Both the position numbers and the translations under genes were made by a program. Positions 1 through 5,280 of a DNA stretch of 6,395 nt are shown one piece after another. This DNA comes from Gammaproteobacteria bacterium. GTDB lineage: Bacteria; Pseudomonadota; Gammaproteobacteria; Pseudomonadales; Pseudomonadaceae. Within the stretch, counting starts at the first letter, position 1. Every line of letters starts with the position of its first letter. Under the pieces are notes generated by a model. It saw only the letters and a program-made list of their open reading frames with translations. It was not told the origin of the DNA and ran no database searches. The stretch spans positions 1 through 6,395 of the forward strand of contig JAAYHO010000133.1 in NCBI GenBank assembly GCA_012735335.1, given 5' to 3'.

Positions 1-395
1 AGGTGTTCACCATGCTGGTGACCCTGCTGTTTCTGGCACTGAACGGACACCTGGTGGTGATCGAGGTGCTGGTGGAAAGCTTTACCACCCTGCCGATCGG
101 CCAGACGTTGCAGGCGGCGGACTTCCAGACCCTGGTGCTGCGCTTTTCCTGGGTCATGGCCTCGGCCCTGCTGATCGGCCTGCCGGCGATTACCGCGCTG
201 CTGATCGTCAACCTGTCGTTCGGTGTGATGATGCGCGCCGCGCCGCAGCTCAATATCTTCTCGGTGGGCTTTCCGCTGACTCTGGTGTTCGGTCTGTTCA
301 TTCTCTGGGTGCTGCTCGGTAATACCGCCGGGCAATATCATATGCTGGTCTCCGACGTGCTGATCTGGCTGCGGGAAATGGTGGGGGCGCGCTGA
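1..395 (+). CDS. fliR: Flagellar export apparatus protein FliR, C-terminal part (partial at 5' end)
   Basis: FliR is an integral membrane subunit of the flagellar type III export gate (FliPQR core plus FlhB/FlhA). The frame is open from the window edge, so the first visible codon (GTG at 3) is internal and not a start. About 130 residues are visible, roughly half of the usual 250-260. The sequence shows strongly hydrophobic stretches at visible residues about 1-20, 48-72 and 83-105, plus the family-like segment LIVNLSFGVMMRAAPQLNIF followed by SVGFPLTLVFGLFILW. The TGA stop overlaps the ATG of flhB by one base (TGATG-type junction), which implies translational coupling and the usual fliR-flhB operon order. 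Identification rests on recognition of the family segment and on the neighbour; confidence is high. Confidence 0.93.
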   Translation, partial: VFTMLVTLLFLALNGHLVVIEVLVESFTTLPIGQTLQAADFQTLVLRFSWVMASALLIGLPAITALLIVNLSFGVMMRAAPQLNIFSVGFPLTLVFGLFILWVLLGNTAGQYHMLVSDVLIWLREMVGAR

Positions 396-1528
396 TGGCG
401 GAAGACAGCGGTCAGGAACGCACAGAAGAACCCACGGCGAAACGCCAGAAAGAGTCCAAGGAGAAGGGCCAGGTTGCCCGTTCCCGCGAGTTGAACACCC
501 TGGCGGTGGTGATGGTCGCGGCCATCGGCCTGCTGATGCTCGGCCCGCAGATGGCCCAGCGGCTGATGGATCTGATGGTATTCAACTTCTCCATCCAGCG
601 CGAGGCGCTGTACAACACTGACAGCATGGGCATGCATCTGTTCGCCTCCATCAGCCACGGCTTCGGTGGGCTGGCGCCGTTTCTGCTGATGCTGCTGGTG
701 GCCGCGCTGGTCGGTCCGGTGATGCTCGGCGGCTGGCTGTTCAGCGCCAAGCTGCTGGCGCCCAAGGGGGAGGGGCTCAACCCACTGGCCGGACTCAAGC
801 GCATGTTCTCGCTCAAGGCGCTGGTTGAGTTGCTCAAGGCGCTGGCCAAGTTTCTGGTGGTGCTGGCCATGGCGCTGGTGGTGTTGAACATGCGTACCGA
901 CGACTTGCTGGCACTGGGCAACGAGCCTCTGCCCACCGCCATCGCCCACAGCGCCTGGGTGCTGAGCAGCTCGCTGGTACTGCTGGCCTGCGCGCTGATC
1001 CTGATTGCGGCGGTGGATGTGCCGTTCCAGATCTGGGACAACAAGAAAAAGACCCGCATGACCAAGCAGGAGGTGCGGGACGAGTACAAGGACAGCGAAG
1101 GCAAGCCCGAGGTGAAATCCCGGGTACGCCAGTTGCAGCGCGAGATGGCCGAGCGGCGCATGATGGGCGAAGTGCCCAAGGCCGACGTGGTCATCACCAA
1201 CCCGACGCACTATGCCGTGGCCCTCAAGTACGACCCGGTAGCGTCCGGCGCCCCGGTGGTGATCGCCAAGGGGGCCGATTTCCTGGCGCAGAAGATCCGT
1301 GAAGTAGCGACCGAGCACGACGTGATAGTGCTGGAGTCCCCACCACTGGCCCGGGCGGTGTACTACAGTACCGAGCTGGAACACCCGATCCCCGCCGGTC
1401 TCTACCTGGCTGTGGCCCAGGTGCTGGCCTACGTGTACCAGATCCGCCAGTACCAGCAAGGCAAAGGCCAACGCCCCGGCCCTATGCCGGAGCCGCCGAT
1501 ACCGGATGATCTGCGGCGGGATGAGTAA
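395..1528 (+). CDS. flhB: Flagellar export switch protein FlhB
   Basis: FlhB is the substrate-specificity switch of the flagellar type III secretion apparatus in the inner membrane. It changes export from rod/hook-type to filament-type substrates after self-cleavage. The 377-residue protein has the usual family length. It has a charged cytoplasmic N-terminus (EDSGQERTEEPTAKR, then KEKGQVARSREL) and four hydrophobic segments at about residues 33-52, 85-115, 143-165 and 187-207. A basic linker follows (KKKTRMTKQEVRDEYKDSEG). The cytoplasmic domain carries the autocleavage motif NPTH at residues 269-272, the same numbering as in Salmonella FlhB, so cleavage between N269 and P270 should be intact. 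The start overlaps the fliR stop and there is no strong independent ribosome-binding site, which fits coupling to fliR. Nothing appears truncated. In many Pseudomonas genomes flhA lies a few genes downstream, but it is not in this window. Confidence 0.97.
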   Translation: MAEDSGQERTEEPTAKRQKESKEKGQVARSRELNTLAVVMVAAIGLLMLGPQMAQRLMDLMVFNFSIQREALYNTDSMGMHLFASISHGFGGLAPFLLMLLVAALVGPVMLGGWLFSAKLLAPKGEGLNPLAGLKRMFSLKALVELLKALAKFLVVLAMALVVLNMRTDDLLALGNEPLPTAIAHSAWVLSSSLVLLACALILIAAVDVPFQIWDNKKKTRMTKQEVRDEYKDSEGKPEVKSRVRQLQREMAERRMMGEVPKADVVITNPTHYAVALKYDPVASGAPVVIAKGADFLAQKIREVATEHDVIVLESPPLARAVYYSTELEHPIPAGLYLAVAQVLAYVYQIRQYQQGKGQRPGPMPEPPIPDDLRRDE

Positions 1529-1551
1529 CCCCCGACGCCGCCCAGCTCCAG

Positions 1552-1640
1552 CGTCATTGCGAGGAGCGCAGCGACGTGGCAATCCAGGGGCTCGGCGTGT
1601 CCGGCACGCACTGGATTGCCGCGCTTCGCTCGCAATGACG
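1552..1640. repeat. Repeat core copy 1
   Basis: The left arm is 1552-1587 and the right arm is 1611-1640. The outer 12 bases (CGTCATTGCGAG) and the inner 10 bases (GGCAATCCAG) of the arms are perfectly complementary. The middles differ in length (14 versus 8 bases), so the folded form has an internal loop. The interior between the arms is 23 bases. It lies 23 bases after the flhB stop and could act as a transcription end-point or 3' mRNA stabiliser for fliR-flhB; this is inference. Confidence 0.9.
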
Positions 1641-1697
1641 GGGTAGGGTATGGCGAGGGTAGGGAGTACGGTACCCCTGACGCCGCTCAGCCCCCAA
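1641..1697. repeat. Array spacer 1 with short hairpin
   Basis: This is 57 bases between core copies 1 and 2. It has a palindromic centre, GTAC-G-GTAC at 1666-1674, extended by AGGG (1661-1664) pairing with CCCT (1675-1678) around a bulged A1665. It differs from spacers 2 and 3 in both arms yet keeps pairing capacity. Confidence 0.75.
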
Positions 1698-1787
1698 CGT
1701 CATTGCGAGGAGTGCAGCGACGTGGTAATCCATGGGCCTCGGAGTCTCCGGCACGCACTGGATTGCCGCGCTTCGTTCGCAATGACG
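1698..1787. repeat. Repeat core copy 2
   Basis: The left arm starts at 1698 and the right arm is 1758-1787. It is the most diverged left arm in the array, with two transitions relative to the other copies (GAGTGCAG in place of GAGCGCAG, and GGTAATCC in place of GGCAATCC). The interior shares GGAGTCTCCGGCACGCA with copy 3. It is a complete element by arm content. Confidence 0.9.
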
Positions 1788-1845
1788 GGCTAGGGTATGG
1801 CGAGGGTGGGGAGTACGGTACTCCACAACGCCGCCCAGCCCCCAG
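1788..1845. repeat. Array spacer 2 with short hairpin
   Basis: This is 58 bases between core copies 2 and 3. It contains a perfect inverted repeat GAGTAC-G-GTACTC (1811-1823), extendable by GTG (1806-1808) with CAC (1824-1826) across two unpaired Gs. It is nearly identical to spacer 3, so the repeating unit is core plus spacer rather than core alone. Confidence 0.8.
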
Positions 1846-1934
1846 CGTCATTGCGAGGAGCGCAGCGACGTGGCAATCCAGGGCATCGGAGTCTCCGGCA
1901 CGCACTGGATTGCCGCGCTTCGTTCGCAATGACG
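1846..1934. repeat. Repeat core copy 3
   Basis: The left arm starts at 1846 and is identical to copy 1. The right arm is 1905-1934 and is identical to copy 2, with the GTTCGC variant. The interior reads GGGCATCGGAGTCTCCGGCA. The mixture of copy 1-like and copy 2-like arms fits unequal recombination or gene conversion within the array (inference). Confidence 0.9.
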
Positions 1935-1992
1935 GGGTAGGGTATGGCGAGGGTGGGGAGTACGGTACTCCACAACGCCGCCCAGCCGCCAA
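1935..1992. repeat. Array spacer 3 with short hairpin
   Basis: This is 58 bases joining core copy 3 to the truncated copy 4. The inverted repeat GAGTAC-G-GTACTC lies at 1958-1970. It is almost the same as spacer 2, differing mainly at its first and last few bases. Confidence 0.8.
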
Positions 1993-2052
1993 CGTCATTG
2001 CGAGGAGCGCAGCGACGTGGCAATCCATGGGGCTCGGAGTATCCGGTACCCA
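1993..2052. repeat. Repeat core copy 4, right arm missing
   Basis: The left arm 1993-2027 matches the other copies, and part of the interior (GGGGCTCGGAGTATCCGG, then ACCCACGC) can still be aligned. Similarity stops near 2052 and no complementary right arm follows; instead unique sequence leads into the ribosome-binding site of the SIMPL gene. The loss of the arm marks the downstream junction of the array. Confidence 0.82.
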
Positions 2053-2062
2053 CGCTTTCAGC

Positions 2063-2068
2063 TATAAA
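2063..2068 (+). promoter_or_regulatory. Possible -10 box upstream of the SIMPL gene
   Basis: TATAAA stands in the short unique stretch between the truncated repeat and the start codon at 2098. No good -35 box is visible at the expected distance, where the sequence is the edge of the repeat. It is a weak candidate. If real, the repeat array contributes the upstream promoter region. Confidence 0.22.
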
Positions 2069-2097
2069 TGGCATCAGGCAGAAAAGGAAGGACAGGC

Positions 2098-2814
2098 ATG
2101 ACCAACAGCACCCGCATTTCCCTGTTTGCAGTAATCGCCGCCGCGCTGCTGGCTCTGGCGCTGGCCTTTATGGCGGTCAGCATCAAGACCGGGCTGCTGC
2201 AGTTCCGTGATTCCGATCGGGTGGTCAGCGTCAAGGGGCTGGCCGAGCGTGAGGTGCAGGCGGATCTGGCGTTGTGGCCGATCAACTTCACCGTCATGGG
2301 TAACAGTCTGGATGTGCTGCAGGGCGATATCGAACAGCAGCAGGACCTGATCCGTTCCTACCTGCTGCTCAAGGGCTTTGCCGAGGCCGAGCTGCAGCTG
2401 TCCATGCCCAAGATCACCGACCAGCACGCCAATCTGTACGGCTCCAACCCGCCGCCGCAGCGCTACCGCGCCGAGGTCACGGTGCTTGTGCGCACCGGGG
2501 ATATCCAGCGGGTCAAGCAGGGCATGCAGAGCGTCGGTGAGCTGGTCAAGTCCGGGGTGGCGCTGACCCAGAGCTACGAGCACCAGCCGCAGTTCCTGTT
2601 TACCCAGCTCAACAGCATCAAGCCGGACATGATTGCCGAGGCCACCCGCGAAGCGCGGGCGGCGGCGGATCAGTTTGCCCGGGACGCCGGGGCCGAGGTG
2701 GGCAGTATCCGCCGGGCCAGCCAGGGTTATTTCAGTATCGAGGATGTGGATCAGTACACCCCCGAGACCAAGAAGGTGCGGGTGGTGACCAGCGTCGATT
2801 ACATCCTGCGCTGA
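2098..2814 (+). CDS. SIMPL (DUF541) domain-containing membrane-anchored protein
   Basis: This is a 238-residue protein of the SIMPL/DUF541 family (COG2859-like), whose biochemical role is not established. The start at 2098 is preferred because AAGGAAGG (2084-2091) sits at a proper distance; an in-frame ATG at 2068 would add ten residues with no such site. Residues 1-6 are short and polar/basic, and residues 7-29 form one hydrophobic segment, either an uncleaved signal anchor or a signal peptide, so the rest should be periplasmic. The domain opens with the typical RVVSVKGLAEREVQAD (residues 41-56), continues through ITDQHANLYGS and RYRAEVTVLVRT, and ends with KKVRVVTSVDYILR. From memory, a DUF541 gene and a hydrolase gene also follow flhB in P. 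aeruginosa (PA1450-PA1451), which suggests old linkage to the flagellar locus. No flagellar function is shown. Confidence 0.88.
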   Translation: MTNSTRISLFAVIAAALLALALAFMAVSIKTGLLQFRDSDRVVSVKGLAEREVQADLALWPINFTVMGNSLDVLQGDIEQQQDLIRSYLLLKGFAEAELQLSMPKITDQHANLYGSNPPPQRYRAEVTVLVRTGDIQRVKQGMQSVGELVKSGVALTQSYEHQPQFLFTQLNSIKPDMIAEATREARAAADQFARDAGAEVGSIRRASQGYFSIEDVDQYTPETKKVRVVTSVDYILR

Positions 2815-2828
2815 CCCACCGTCAGCCA

Positions 2829-2856
2829 TTGCCGCATCATCCATCTGCCTGATAAC
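2829..2856 (+). promoter_or_regulatory. Possible sigma-70 promoter for the hydrolase gene
   Basis: TTGCCG (2829-2834) and GATAAC (2851-2856) are 16 bases apart, each matching four of six consensus positions. They lie in the 110-base gap before the hydrolase. In GC-rich DNA such matches arise by chance, so confidence is low. Confidence 0.25.
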
Positions 2857-2889
2857 GCCCGACCGCGCCTGACAGCGTGGCGCGGGCGT
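2855..2889 (+). other. GC-rich hairpin in the gap between the SIMPL and hydrolase genes
   Basis: CCGCGCC (2863-2869) can pair with GGCGCGG (2879-2885) around a nine-base loop. ACGC (2855-2858) can also pair with GCGT (2886-2889) beyond a four-base bulge. No T tract follows, so it is not a standard intrinsic terminator. It could attenuate or delimit transcripts between the two genes. Confidence 0.45.
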
Positions 2890-2924
2890 AATAGACTGGG
2901 GCCTTCTGTTCTGGGGAGGTTGGC

Positions 2925-3794
2925 ATGACGTTGTTACCCTGGTCGCATGACTGCTCGGCCGGATTCACCCTGCGCGGCTGGCATTCACAGCCCAGCGGCA
3001 AGCCCTTGCTGCACTTCATCCATGGCAATGGTTTCTGCACCCGTACCTACGAACCCATGCTCTCCCTGCTGGCCGAGGATTTCGATCTGTGGCTGTGTGA
3101 TATGCAGGGCCACGGCGACAGCGACCACGGCGGTCCATTCAAGGGCTGGAATCTGAATGCCGAGCTGGCGGTGGAGGCCTTTGTCGCCGGTTGTGCAATA
3201 TTCGGCAAGGTACCCCGTTACGCCTGCGGCCACAGTTTCGGTGGGGTGCTGACCAGCCTGATTCTGGCTGCCCATCCGGCGCTGTTCCAGCGGGCAGTGC
3301 TGATGGACCCGGTGCTGTTCCCACCCGCGCAGATTCTGCTGCTCAATCTGTTTGGCGGACTGATCAGAAATCCCATGGCCGAGGGCGCGCGCAGGCGGCG
3401 GACCCAGTGGCCTGACCGGGAGGAGGCCTTTGCCAGACTGCATGGCCGGGGCATCTTCCGTGGTTGGCAGGATGACGCCCTGCGCGCCCATATCGAGCAT
3501 GCCCTGCGCGAGGAGCCGGGGCAGGGGGTGGTACTCAAATGCCAGCCCGAGCGCGAAGCGGAAATCTTCGAATCCCGTCCCCGGGGCTTGTGGCGCTCGT
3601 TGCTGCAGATCCAGACCCCGGTGCGCCTGATCCATGGGACAGACACCTACCCCTTCGTCCACCAATCGGCCACCCGGCTGGCTGCTCGCAACCGTCAGGT
3701 GACAGTGGAGAGGTTGCCGGGGGGGCATTGTTTCATGCAGGAGGATGCGCGGTTGGCGGGGGAGAGGGTGAAGGGGTTTTTGTTGGGGGAGTAG
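2925..3794 (+). CDS. Alpha/beta-fold hydrolase
   Basis: This is a 289-residue alpha/beta hydrolase with no signal peptide, probably cytoplasmic; the substrate cannot be read from sequence. The fold signatures are in order: HGNGF at residues 33-37 (oxyanion-hole loop), GHSFGG with nucleophile Ser104, HGTDTYPF with probable acid Asp240, and GGHCF with catalytic His268. A lid-like region lies at about 130-200. The start at 2925 is supported by GGGGAGG (2913-2919), five bases before the ATG. The gene follows the SIMPL gene by 110 bases on the same strand and runs convergently into ask, with only 25 bases between the stops. The complete triad argues for an active enzyme. A run of seven Gs (3719-3725) sits directly before the His268 codon and could be prone to slippage. 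Family assignment is firm; specific activity is unknown. Confidence 0.9.
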   Translation: MTLLPWSHDCSAGFTLRGWHSQPSGKPLLHFIHGNGFCTRTYEPMLSLLAEDFDLWLCDMQGHGDSDHGGPFKGWNLNAELAVEAFVAGCAIFGKVPRYACGHSFGGVLTSLILAAHPALFQRAVLMDPVLFPPAQILLLNLFGGLIRNPMAEGARRRRTQWPDREEAFARLHGRGIFRGWQDDALRAHIEHALREEPGQGVVLKCQPEREAEIFESRPRGLWRSLLQIQTPVRLIHGTDTYPFVHQSATRLAARNRQVTVERLPGGHCFMQEDARLAGERVKGFLLGE

Positions 3795-3807
3795 GAGCTG
3801 CTCCCCC
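3785..3807. terminator. Hairpin at the convergent hydrolase/ask junction, possible two-way terminator
   Basis: GGGGGAG (3785-3791) pairs perfectly with CTCCCCC (3801-3807) around a nine-base loop that holds the hydrolase stop codon. There is no T run after the stem in either direction, so it is not a textbook intrinsic terminator. Its place between two convergent genes only 25 bases apart makes a termination or mRNA-end role plausible. Confidence 0.4.
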
Positions 3808-3819
3808 TCTGCCCAGCCC

Positions 3820-4077
3820 TCAGGACGCCACCGCTATCACATCCCCATGATTCTCCGGCTCGATCAGCGCCCGGTGCAGCGCCACTACCGCTGCATCATA
3901 GTCAGCTTCATCGATGATGCACTGCATTTCCACCTGGCGGATCGACTGGTGGATGGCCTGGATGCTGATGCCAGCCTCGGCCAGCGCCGCCACGGTGCGG
4001 GCGAGGATGCCCTTGACCTTGAGGTCGGAGCCGATGGCCGAGACGATGGCGATGTTGTGCAGGTGCACTTCGGCCAT
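3820..4077 (-). CDS. Possible free-standing ACT-domain fragment of aspartokinase
   Basis: The first in-frame ATG after the premature stop is at 4077-4075 (codon 393) and would give an 85-residue polypeptide covering the last ACT domain. Some bacteria (for example Bacillus) naturally make a separate aspartokinase regulatory subunit from an internal start. Here no strong ribosome-binding site precedes the ATG; the upstream coding strand reads CGCTACCCG. Expression is therefore doubtful, and it is best seen as the downstream remnant of ask. Confidence 0.25.
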   Translation of the reverse strand: MAEVHLHNIAIVSAIGSDLKVKGILARTVAALAEAGISIQAIHQSIRQVEMQCIIDEADYDAAVVALHRALIEPENHGDVIAVAS

Positions 4078-4167
4078 CGGGTAGCGCTCCTTGATCAGGC
4101 GGATGGCGCGGGTCAGGGCCTTGCGTGAGCCGGCGGTGTAGTAGGTGATGCTGTTGGCGTCGGAGTC

Positions 4168-4170
4168 CTA
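4168..4170 (-). other. In-frame TAG in ask (codon 362)
   Basis: The plus strand reads CTA here, giving TAG on the coding strand between the AAC (Asn361) and GAC (Asp363) codons. From memory, related Ask_ect proteins have a lysine or similar residue at this position in the context VVN-x-DSDANSITYY. No SECIS-like or clear readthrough-promoting structure was seen, and one TAG gives no basis for claiming recoding. Confidence 0.9.
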
Positions 4171-5253
4171 GTTCACCACATACAACTTGAGCTGCTTGAG
4201 GATGCGGGTGATTTCGATGTCGTAACCGACGTCGCCGAGCATTTCCTGATCGAATACCTCCAGCCCGAATACATCCTTGCGCCCGGCGATGATTTCCACG
4301 CAGGGCTTTTCGCTGCAGTAGTTCTGGCTGATGGTGGTGCCGCCGTGATCCGGTTCGAAGGCGTTCTTGATGCGCAGTTGGATACCGGCCCGGCGCAGGG
4401 TGCGGGCGGCGCGGGGGTGGATGGCTTCCATGCCCAGGTTGGACAGCTGGTCGGCGACGTCGTAGTTGGTGCGGCCGATGGTGACCACCTTGTCCACGCC
4501 GACCTGATTCGGATCGGCGCTGGAGAGGTGGTATTCCTTGTGGATGATGGCTTCGCGGGCTCCGGTGGCGGCGGCAATCTCGGCGAAGCTGATCTCGCTG
4601 TAGCCCCGGTCGAAGGTGTTCATCAGACCTTCGCTGCAGTGGGTGTAACCGGTGCTGACCACCAGCTCCTTGCTGAAGTCGATGCCGGCGAAGCTGTCCT
4701 TGATCATGTCGCGGAAGTTCTTCGGCTCTTGCAGGTCCCAGCCGGTCAGGTCGACCAGGCGGGCATTGATGCCTTCCTTCTTCAGCGCCAGTACGGTGTT
4801 GAAGGCGCTGTGGGCTTCGCCCAGCGAGGCGAGCATTTCCCGTACCTTCATCAGGTGTTCGCCGAGCTGGAAGTGGCCGTAGGAGCACAGCTGGCGCAGG
4901 TTGCGCATGCATTCGCGGGCGTCGTCGATGCGGCCGCTGATGAAGCGGTCGGCGGCGCGGCGCTCGTAGTCGGCGCTGAACAGCTCGGCATTCTTGGCCA
5001 GCATGGCGCTGCGCACCTGCTCCAGTACATCCAGCCAGGCGTCTTCGCTTTCGGCATCGGCAAAGCGCGCATAGACGCCGGGCTCGCCGCTCTTCTTGTG
5101 TTCCAGCAGCAGGTTGGTCATGCCGCCGTAGGCGGAGACCACGAAAATACGGTTGTACAGTTCGCTGTTACGGCGCTGGCCGGTGAAGATGGTATTCAAT
5201 ACTTCGTCGAAGCGGCTCATTGATGTGCCGCCGATCTTTTCTACTGTATGCAT
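4168..5253 (-). CDS. ask: Aspartokinase N-terminal fragment ending at the premature stop
   Basis: If TAG ends translation, the product is 361 residues: the complete amino-acid kinase catalytic domain plus only the first part of the ACT regulatory region (to LKLYVVN). ACT domains in aspartokinases form the dimer and bind effectors, so this product could be unstable, inactive or deregulated. It cannot be decided from sequence which applies. The catalytic motifs listed for the whole locus all fall in this part. Confidence 0.7.
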   Translation of the reverse strand: MHTVEKIGGTSMSRFDEVLNTIFTGQRRNSELYNRIFVVSAYGGMTNLLLEHKKSGEPGVYARFADAESEDAWLDVLEQVRSAMLAKNAELFSADYERRAADRFISGRIDDARECMRNLRQLCSYGHFQLGEHLMKVREMLASLGEAHSAFNTVLALKKEGINARLVDLTGWDLQEPKNFRDMIKDSFAGIDFSKELVVSTGYTHCSEGLMNTFDRGYSEISFAEIAAATGAREAIIHKEYHLSSADPNQVGVDKVVTIGRTNYDVADQLSNLGMEAIHPRAARTLRRAGIQLRIKNAFEPDHGGTTISQNYCSEKPCVEIIAGRKDVFGLEVFDQEMLGDVGYDIEITRILKQLKLYVVN

Positions 5254-5280
5254 GGTTTTGTTTCTTTCGTCCGGTGAATG

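Larger units (their letters stand above)
1533..2052. repeat. Tandem array of palindromic REP/MITE-like repeats filling the flhB downstream region
   Basis: The 569-base gene-free interval after flhB is almost wholly repetitive. The core element (about 89-90 bases) starts with CGTCATTGCGAGGAGCGCAG and ends with GCTCGCAATGACG or GTTCGCAATGACG, so its ends are inverted repeats. Left arms start at 1552, 1698, 1846 and 1993, giving periods of 146, 148 and 147. Cores are joined by a conserved 57-58-base spacer; the array opens with the right half of that spacer (1533-1550), five bases after the flhB stop. The fourth core is cut off before its right arm. Translations of this element give well-known spurious peptides such as LRGAQRRGNP and ARSAATWQS, a sign of a repeat found in many proteobacterial genomes. 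Non-autonomous mobility is an inference; I see no transposase and no clear target-site duplication. Confidence 0.93.
3820..5253 (-). pseudogene. ask: Ectoine-operon aspartokinase (Ask_ect) interrupted by an in-frame TAG
   Basis: Aspartokinase phosphorylates L-aspartate to L-4-aspartyl phosphate, the first step towards aspartate semialdehyde and ectoine. Read through, the frame has 477 codons, the normal length for the ectoine-linked type. KIGGTSM is at residues 6-12, VVSAYGGMTN at 38-47, TFDRGYSEISF at 213-223, and a C-terminal ACT region runs from about 315 to 470 (LHNIAIVSAIGSDLKVKG, AEAGISIQAIHQSIRQVEMQ). Codon 362, after LKLYVVN and before DSDANSITYYTAGS, is TAG. The frame is unshifted and both sides are well conserved, so a single base change (for instance AAG Lys to TAG) would explain it. 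The start at 5253 keeps the KxGG motif; the upstream ribosome-binding site is weak (GAAAGAAA). It lies 27 bases after ectD and is probably co-transcribed. It may be a young pseudogene, a base error, or a readthrough gene. Confidence 0.85.

Noticed and set aside
338..1582. 414-codon minus-strand frame opposite flhB
   Set aside because: It is antisense to a clear FlhB with complete motifs; its His/Gln/Arg-rich composition is typical of shadow frames in GC-rich genes.
1533..2052. CRISPR array
   Set aside because: The repeats are far too long (about 90 bases), are internally palindromic, and the spacers are near-identical rather than unique.
2068..2097. Upstream ATG at 2068 as the SIMPL start
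   Set aside because: The extension MASGRKGRTG is encoded over the ribosome-binding site AAGGAAGG that serves the ATG at 2098, and it would place extra charged residues before the signal anchor.
1616..2101. Open frame of 161 codons on the plus strand, and several minus-strand frames in the same interval
   Set aside because: They are translations of the repeat array; their proteins repeat with the 147-base period (LPRFVRNDG, ARSAATWQS) and have no independent family signal.
2074..2844. 256-codon minus-strand frame opposite the SIMPL gene
   Set aside because: It is a shadow frame; the plus-strand gene has a ribosome-binding site, a signal anchor and family motifs.
2985..3728. 247-codon minus-strand frame opposite the hydrolase
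   Set aside because: It is antisense to a hydrolase with an intact Ser-Asp-His triad and shows no recognisable domain.
3908..4912. 334-codon minus-strand frame within ask, running past the TAG
   Set aside because: It is a different frame from ask, with Arg/His/Pro-rich low-complexity translation. It is not evidence of a frameshift rescuing ask, because ask itself stays in one frame on both sides.
4345..5223. 292-codon plus-strand frame opposite ask
   Set aside because: It is an antisense shadow rich in Val, Ala, Gly and Asp, with no motif.
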